Assembly: GCA_001839685.1 (NCBI GenBank)
Contig: MLAK01000648.1
Coordinates: 1 to 64,000, forward strand
DNA from: Tritrichomonas foetus
Taxonomy: Eukaryota; Parabasalia; Tritrichomonadida; Tritrichomonadidae
DNA: 64,000 bases
Reading direction: 5' to 3'
In this document: positions 59,401 through 64,000 of the stretch, one piece after another
Numbering within the stretch: position 1 is the stretch's first letter
How the letters are laid out: every line of letters starts with the position of its first letter
Translations under genes and position numbers: made by a program
Notes under the pieces: generated by a model
Told to the model about the DNA's origin: nothing
Databases searched by the model: none
The model's input: the letters and a program-made list of their open reading frames with translations, nothing else

Positions 59401-62400
59401 CACAAGACATCGATTATATCCTCTGTAAAGTGCTTCGATGATATCATATGAGCATTCGGTAGCAAAGCCTGCATGAATTGAAATATAATCTGGCGGATTA
59501 ATAAAGTTCTCCATAACTTTTAATCCAACATTCATTGCAGAAACAATATCTGGGATTTCTTCATATTTGTTAATATCGGCCCAAACTGTTTTTTCAAGTG
59601 AATTTATGCTTTCAGGTAATGTATAAAGGGAGCTCTTGTTATTTCCAAATAAGTTTCCATGATGTTGTATTGACGGTGGAGCATTCAAATCAAAGACAGA
59701 GAAATCTGTTTCAACATCAAATTCTGAATCATTAGGAACTGCAATTAATACACGGAAACGTGAACCGATTGGGAAAATCATTTTTTGATCACCAACAAAG
59801 AATTTATGATTTCCACGATCAACTGTGAATGTGATTTCTTTAGCATCTTCTGGGAATGAAAGGACTGGTGTGTTAAATGGATACCATCTTCCTGATGGAA
59901 ACTGCACCAAAGAATATCTTGTATAGAATCTATCTTGGTTATCGGTAATTATCCCAAAATATCCAGTGAAATCAGAAACTTTGAATTTCACTGTAAAAAC
60001 TTCTTTCTTTTTAATTTGAGGTGAAAGATAAGTTGTATATTTATTATCTTTAAAGTGAAGTACACCAAAACCACACTTTGATGGAATAACAGTTTTCTTG
60101 GTAAGTGCATGTTTGGATCGAATTGTACCATTAATGTCATTAAATGGAACTAAATAACGAGAAATTCGTTGAATGTGTTTATCAGTAAGCAATTTACCAA
60201 ATTCAGGGAATCTTAAGAAACTACTGAACGATTTAACATATAATGATGCGAAAACAGATGTTGTATCTGCAAAGCAATGATCGAAATATCTTAAAATGAA
60301 ATCAAAATTATTAAATGAATTAGTGGAGATAGTTTCAAGATCAATTGCATAAATTTCATCTTGTGGTGAAAATTGCATTCTTAAGACTTTGTTTTTCAGT
60401 GAAAATGGTAAAGGATAACAAATCCATGAATCCTTTTCTGTATCATATGCAGCAATGCACTCCATAGTGGATGTTCGATTAAAGTGGATTCGAACACTAC
60501 AAAATGGGCGTAAAATTTCAATGTATCCATTAAGGACAGCAAAAATACCGCATATTCGAGCATCACTATGTTTTTCTTTTTCAATTAATGAGTAAATAAT
60601 TTTCGCGGGTCTTCCACCATTCACAAGCATCTTCTTAACGAGCCATACCATTTCAGAAGCACCAACTAAATCATTGTATTTAATTAACTGTTCGCCGATA
60701 TAATCAATAACTTTTGTAATGAATGATCGAACTCGTCTCTTTTTAAGTAATTTGGAATAGGAAGCAAAATATAAAACTCGGCACATTGGTCGAACGTGAT
60801 TAGATGGTGTTGTCCAAAAGAATTCTTCTGCTTTATCATAAAAATCAACTGTACAATCATTCCCTTTTAAGCCTTCAGCAAGCAAAACTAATTTTCCTGG
60901 TCTTTCCAATGATAAATTCATCAGTGTTTCAGGAATGAATTTAGTTTTTTGCATAAGTGATATTGCTAAAGCAAATGCTGGAATTCTTTCAGGTGATTTA
61001 TCAATAATCTTTAAAATTCCAACTAAAAAAGTAGCTTCAATTTCTGGGAATTTATTGCAATCCCTGAATATTCTAAAGGCAACAAGCATTAATTTAGGAT
61101 ATGGATTTTTAACAACAATTTGAAGAACTCTATCAAAAAAGTGAACAATTTTTTCATTTTGTTGTTGTGTTGGTGTAAAAATTGATAAAATTGCATTCAA
61201 TCCTTCGAAATCATGAATTTGTGCAAGATTATGTGCAAATAATCTCGTAAAAATATCTAAATTGTCAATATCTAAAATTCTTGCAGCCAAGTCAAAGCCT
61301 AATAAGGTTAAATCATTTCTTAAATGCTTTTGTTTAATGACATAAATAATCATCTCAGGTGATTGTTTGGTTAAAATAAAATTAGCAACTTCTTGTGGTG
61401 TTGGTGTAGCCTCAATTCTTTCAAAACGTAAAAGCATTAAACATTTAATGATAATATCATCAGTTGGTTGATTATGCTGCTTCATACTGCGAATTTGAGA
61501 TCGAATTCTCATCATCCAATCCAAAGCTGCACGAAAATTCTCGCTAAATCTTTTAGATTCATTATATTCCATTAATTCTTGTGTTGATCCGGTCCATTTA
61601 CAAATTGAACTAAGAACAAGTCGATCTTCTTGTTGAATAGCTTTCGACAGTTTCTTATTCATCATTGGTTTATACTTTTTATAAATATATGTCATAATTT
61701 CTGTTTTACCTTTAATGAAATTGTCAAGCTCTTGATCTTCAAAATCTTCAATTTCTTTAGATGTATAAATTTCGATCTTTTTCGCTTCTTCAACCGATTT
61801 AACAACATCTTTAAATAGCCAAATGTACTGTTTTTCAAAATCAGATAAATCACTACCTTGAAGCAGAGTAGCAATCAATTTCGAATAAAGTACAATAAAA
61901 CCTAAAATCATATGCGACAGATCCGATTCATCATTAATATCAATTCCTTTTAATTCAATATATTCAACAATTCTAGAAACAAGTGGAGCGAAAACAGGTG
62001 TTAAAACTTCGGCAATTACACGATATTCAGTTAAAGATGATAACACCATAACGAAATTTGTTAAAAGCATTAAAATAAAACTTTCTTCAAGTTCTATGAA
62101 AGAAGAGCATTGTTCCATAATATTTTCAAAGTTTGTGGTAATAATGATTGAATATTCATATAAGAAATTCAAAATATTTTTGGCTTTGAGTTTTTGTTGA
62201 TTTGGATCAAATTGTTGTTCGCATTTATCAGTTGTTTCAAGAAAAGATAATGCGGCTAAAATCATAATTCGCTGATGTAAGAGAAGCAGTGTTTGCGGAG
62301 TGCTACCTGCTTCACTTTTAGATTGAGGTGTTGTTGGCATAAGTTGAGATAATGCATTTGTTATATTAAATGGAATGAAAGCCATTGCAAAAGTATCAGG

Positions 62401-63990
62401 AATATGACTAATCGCATAACAACGAATAGATGGTACTTCAAGATTTTTAAATAAACCAACTAAAAATGAAATTCCAATATCTTCAATTTTCCTTAAGAAA
62501 AACTTAAGACTTCCAAAAAATAGAAAAGCAGCATTCTGAAGTGGAAGCTCTGCAATAATTGTATACATTTTATCTTTAATTTGAGGGGCTTCTGGACAAT
62601 TTTGATCTAAATGGCGAAGATTGATATCTGCAATAACACAAAAAGTCTGCATAGTAATATTATAATCATCTTTCTTTTTAAGTTCTTGGATACGAATAAA
62701 TTGAGTGAAAACATCAATAAATGCTAAAAATAAACTGGTGTTATCAGCAATAAAAAGCGGTGAAACAACAAGTGAACCAGCATAGTGCATGACTAAATTA
62801 TTTAAATAATTAATAAATGCTGAAAATGGCTTTCGTGCCGATAAATCTCCTGGTTCGAGCAAATATGGGAAAGGCTCATATGAGCCTGCAAAATAATATC
62901 TTCGCACACCTAAACGATTGTTTTCCATTAATGATACAACCCAATGTGACTTTGTAACCATGTCAGAACATCCTGAATAAAATTGATCAGGTGATCTAAA
63001 GATTTCGTCAAGAACATGTTTTCCTGTAATAAGTGAAAATACACGGAAAATAGTTGTTGTTGGATCAACTACAAAAACAAAACCAATAAAAGCACCATTC
63101 ATTAAAATAGGAACTAGTGAATAATCATATTCTGGAAACAGTTGGCTGAATTCTGAAGATCGTGGTGCCGAACTTTCTGTTAGTTTAATTGTTCGTAATT
63201 TTTTACCATCAACCAAGTTAAATATAGTAACAGAAAAATCTGGTCGAATTTTTGCATAAGTGAAACAGTCAGCAAGATAGCAAATTGCGTCTGATGTTTT
63301 AGCAGTTTTTGAAGAAGGTTCAACTAAAGTTCCTTCAGGTGTAGAAAACAATTTTTCAAACTGAAAAACATATTCATGAGATGATGTATATATAATAATT
63401 TCTGTTTTAGTTGCAACAAGTGATGCTTTATAGTCAACTGTGATATTTAATTCTCTGTGAATTGGATGCATTAAAGATCCCATATTAAGGAGTGGGAAAA
63501 TTTGAATTCGACTATCCGCACATAAAACAAATAAAAATTGACCATTACTTGAGGTTCCGTGACAATTGACATAGCGAGCTGTAAACAATTCGCTGTGTCC
63601 ACGTATTTGTGGGAGATAGTCAGATGTCGGAGCAGGAAAAGCAGATACTGGAACACATGTTGAAAACATATCTGAAAATTTCTTGATAATTGTTTTATCA
63701 AATTTTCGCTTTGTCGCACAATTATAGGCTTCTTGGAAGCAATGCAATAAATCAGAAAAATTTGGATTTTTCATTTCCTTATTTTTGAGAATTTCATGAT
63801 GCGGCGCATTAAATTTTGTCAAAAAATAGCGATTGGTTATAATCATCTCACTACGAACTGATCCGTACATAATATAACTTGAGAATTCGTTTTGAAGATT
63901 GATGAGAACAGAAGGATCATTTAAATCTGTCGATTTAATAACATGATCCAAAATTCCTGGAATGTTGGTTAATTGCTCGAGACTGTACAT
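56464..63990 (-). CDS. Giant HECT-type E3 ubiquitin ligase
   Basis: A 2,508-residue protein that transfers ubiquitin through a thioester. The C-terminal about 340 residues are a HECT domain: RVRPWKIRFTGEQAIDAGGP with TRELMTEAAASIF near 2170, LTYIPFDKTGRRYDDYQTIG, LPFAPLVWKFMAKE, and the active-site segment LPSASTCFNRLHLPTYSDDD with Cys at about 2476. The last residues lack the aromatic at the -4 position seen in many HECTs. A SPRY-like fold is suggested at about 1330-1430 (FKVSDFTGYFGIITDNQDRF, ITFTVDRGNHKFFVGDQKM). The N-terminal about 400 residues contain beta-propeller-like repeats (GQFLFVLCADSRIQIFPLL). Most of the rest is helical repeat. The layout recalls HERC1/HECTD-type ligases. The reading frame is still open to the window edge, so the true start may lie upstream of MYSLEQLTNI. 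Confidence 0.92.
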   Translation of the reverse strand: MYSLEQLTNIPGILDHVIKSTDLNDPSVLINLQNEFSSYIMYGSVRSEMIITNRYFLTKFNAPHHEILKNKEMKNPNFSDLLHCFQEAYNCATKRKFDKTIIKKFSDMFSTCVPVSAFPAPTSDYLPQIRGHSELFTARYVNCHGTSSNGQFLFVLCADSRIQIFPLLNMGSLMHPIHRELNITVDYKASLVATKTEIIIYTSSHEYVFQFEKLFSTPEGTLVEPSSKTAKTSDAICYLADCFTYAKIRPDFSVTIFNLVDGKKLRTIKLTESSAPRSSEFSQLFPEYDYSLVPILMNGAFIGFVFVVDPTTTIFRVFSLITGKHVLDEIFRSPDQFYSGCSDMVTKSHWVVSLMENNRLGVRRYYFAGSYEPFPYLLEPGDLSARKPFSAFINYLNNLVMHYAGSLVVSPLFIADNTSLFLAFIDVFTQFIRIQELKKKDDYNITMQTFCVIADINLRHLDQNCPEAPQIKDKMYTIIAELPLQNAAFLFFGSLKFFLRKIEDIGISFLVGLFKNLEVPSIRCYAISHIPDTFAMAFIPFNITNALSQLMPTTPQSKSEAGSTPQTLLLLHQRIMILAALSFLETTDKCEQQFDPNQQKLKAKNILNFLYEYSIIITTNFENIMEQCSSFIELEESFILMLLTNFVMVLSSLTEYRVIAEVLTPVFAPLVSRIVEYIELKGIDINDESDLSHMILGFIVLYSKLIATLLQGSDLSDFEKQYIWLFKDVVKSVEEAKKIEIYTSKEIEDFEDQELDNFIKGKTEIMTYIYKKYKPMMNKKLSKAIQQEDRLVLSSICKWTGSTQELMEYNESKRFSENFRAALDWMMRIRSQIRSMKQHNQPTDDIIIKCLMLLRFERIEATPTPQEVANFILTKQSPEMIIYVIKQKHLRNDLTLLGFDLAARILDIDNLDIFTRLFAHNLAQIHDFEGLNAILSIFTPTQQQNEKIVHFFDRVLQIVVKNPYPKLMLVAFRIFRDCNKFPEIEATFLVGILKIIDKSPERIPAFALAISLMQKTKFIPETLMNLSLERPGKLVLLAEGLKGNDCTVDFYDKAEEFFWTTPSNHVRPMCRVLYFASYSKLLKKRRVRSFITKVIDYIGEQLIKYNDLVGASEMVWLVKKMLVNGGRPAKIIYSLIEKEKHSDARICGIFAVLNGYIEILRPFCSVRIHFNRTSTMECIAAYDTEKDSWICYPLPFSLKNKVLRMQFSPQDEIYAIDLETISTNSFNNFDFILRYFDHCFADTTSVFASLYVKSFSSFLRFPEFGKLLTDKHIQRISRYLVPFNDINGTIRSKHALTKKTVIPSKCGFGVLHFKDNKYTTYLSPQIKKKEVFTVKFKVSDFTGYFGIITDNQDRFYTRYSLVQFPSGRWYPFNTPVLSFPEDAKEITFTVDRGNHKFFVGDQKMIFPIGSRFRVLIAVPNDSEFDVETDFSVFDLNAPPSIQHHGNLFGNNKSSLYTLPESINSLEKTVWADINKYEEIPDIVSAMNVGLKVMENFINPPDYISIHAGFATECSYDIIEALYRGYNRCLVDGWASVSLMRVLQIFPDKVNNLDTLTKLFTLLLVPLENFALSLFNELEFPFDFSEPAWYESAQTNVLFMGLEKEAKETLRCIVTKPGFEARLCSDVQSMTQKQLLHMLAFPHHFHTYYPPGSYPATLRVNSPNAIITMNSFHPIVKDGIEHEKTKYDLPFIKHGGDPMVQLSVLDRSLSILSINPNNNSWIYESAFELLLLMKSFIFFTPDPKFRTAIKSCLIDCFVCQSPFVLHYLPQILEFFQLHMPPTPFDKSTTFIQHLQLLGAFLKTYNGRDKERMLAFYSQEQTVITSRYATEIANFFPEFFPVPVYKPISQTVKIPKMNLDPAAIKEDYAGYIRMLRMYSIRYKTLVGFPFWDILPLWLRISGAWNDEVDKIDPTVEEISPEVMHVINPSQVKIEITITPKIMLTPRAMVMYSDSSEFTNATFVNSKNISHPIYTTAKDTYLSPIDVKDLWKSLTLKVKVKRQKKETNTNEGMPKIIDPRAFHAQFIEEMEEFAVKWSPQDTEKLVVLLPRYALREPKFASVLSIAKGSSLCLKYSQNVVLLRAALIHHFNYIRYKKFKYVPKHLWDSLSSFVSIEDAADAITESIKCGKDDNFPTFQIDRRSAHRLIVDGKGSPSRSIISQLTRQFKKCGKSKLQCRVRPWKIRFTGEQAIDAGGPTRELMTEAAASIFEPTTQLTVITPNGRRGEGPNQLTYIPFDKTGRRYDDYQTIGTFIGMILRTGFSQDLPFAPLVWKFMAKERIVLSDISAIDSQFGEHITRMREAATQENFETHYMFTWAIEQWDGTPITLPGHTDGSIVKSNQVEQYITEAIQFRIRSIMSPLKEMRRAFQTNVAFKKHKMLTGTLLSRMAQGSSVISTEHLKSITVYSVELPGGSKNPYVERYWRAVDRLNDEQKKLLLRFITTLTRLPNPVINPSFKLQIDKMVTKVPDQALPSASTCFNRLHLPTYSDDDIAYQKILYAIQFCQTMENQ

Positions 63991-64000
63991 CAGCAGATTG

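Overview
The window looks like nuclear DNA of a parabasalid flagellate, a trichomonad and probably Tritrichomonas- or Trichomonas-like. This is an inference. The DNA is very AT-rich. Long uninterrupted eukaryotic reading frames, up to about 2,500 codons, show no obvious introns and lie on both strands with AT-rich spacers between them. The gene set mixes axonemal proteins (radial spoke protein 3, CCDC40), Arp2/3, ZPR1, ubiquitin and NEDD8 machinery, a Myb protein, a CHD remodeller and the large leucine-rich-repeat and ankyrin proteins typical of trichomonads. No bacterial operons, tRNA, rRNA or CRISPR arrays were recognised.

Layout. 0.7-13.1 kb: a SENP8-like deneddylase, a CS-domain/Sel1 tail-anchored protein, a ubiquitin-like protein, a hypothetical ORF, a reticulon-like protein, an OvoA-type ovothiol synthase and a type I membrane protein. 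This block is flanked by a 38-bp sequence present in inverted orientation at 1-38 and 13579-13616. 13.6-16.4 kb: a disturbed patch with a 990-base assembly gap, a third partial copy of the repeat and a broken coding fragment. 16.7-19.7 kb: RSP3 and a neighbouring coiled-coil protein. 19.7-23.6 kb: a gene-poor stretch with eroded coding-like sequence. 23.6-36 kb: an apparently dead DUSP-USP protein, a 1,049-residue coiled coil, a BTB-like/ankyrin protein, a CARMIL-like LRR protein with a long charged tail, and a two-repeat Myb protein. 37-45 kb: CCDC40, the Arp2/3 subunit ARPC2, an exostosin-like glycosyltransferase and NAD-dependent glycerol-3-phosphate dehydrogenase. 45.7-64 kb: a CHD7-like remodeller, a tubby-domain protein, ZPR1 and a giant HECT E3 ligase that reaches the right edge.

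Neighbouring genes look mostly like independent transcription units. Functional themes recur without forming one pathway: the axoneme (RSP3, CCDC40, possibly the coiled coil at 18.3-19.7 kb), ubiquitin-like modification (SENP8-like, Ub-like protein, pseudo-USP, HECT), actin (ARPC2, CARMIL-like) and redox or glycerol metabolism (OvoA, GPD). Several long ORFs open upstream of the first ATG with TTG or GTG. Where an in-frame ATG fits the homologous N-terminus or a signal peptide, that ATG was taken as the start. I found no clearly new multi-gene system. The observations most worth a second look are the inverted 38-bp repeat, the USP that lacks its catalytic residues, the OvoA gene, and a small GC-rich island at 40.33-40.44 kb that is either a 27-codon gene or a structured RNA.
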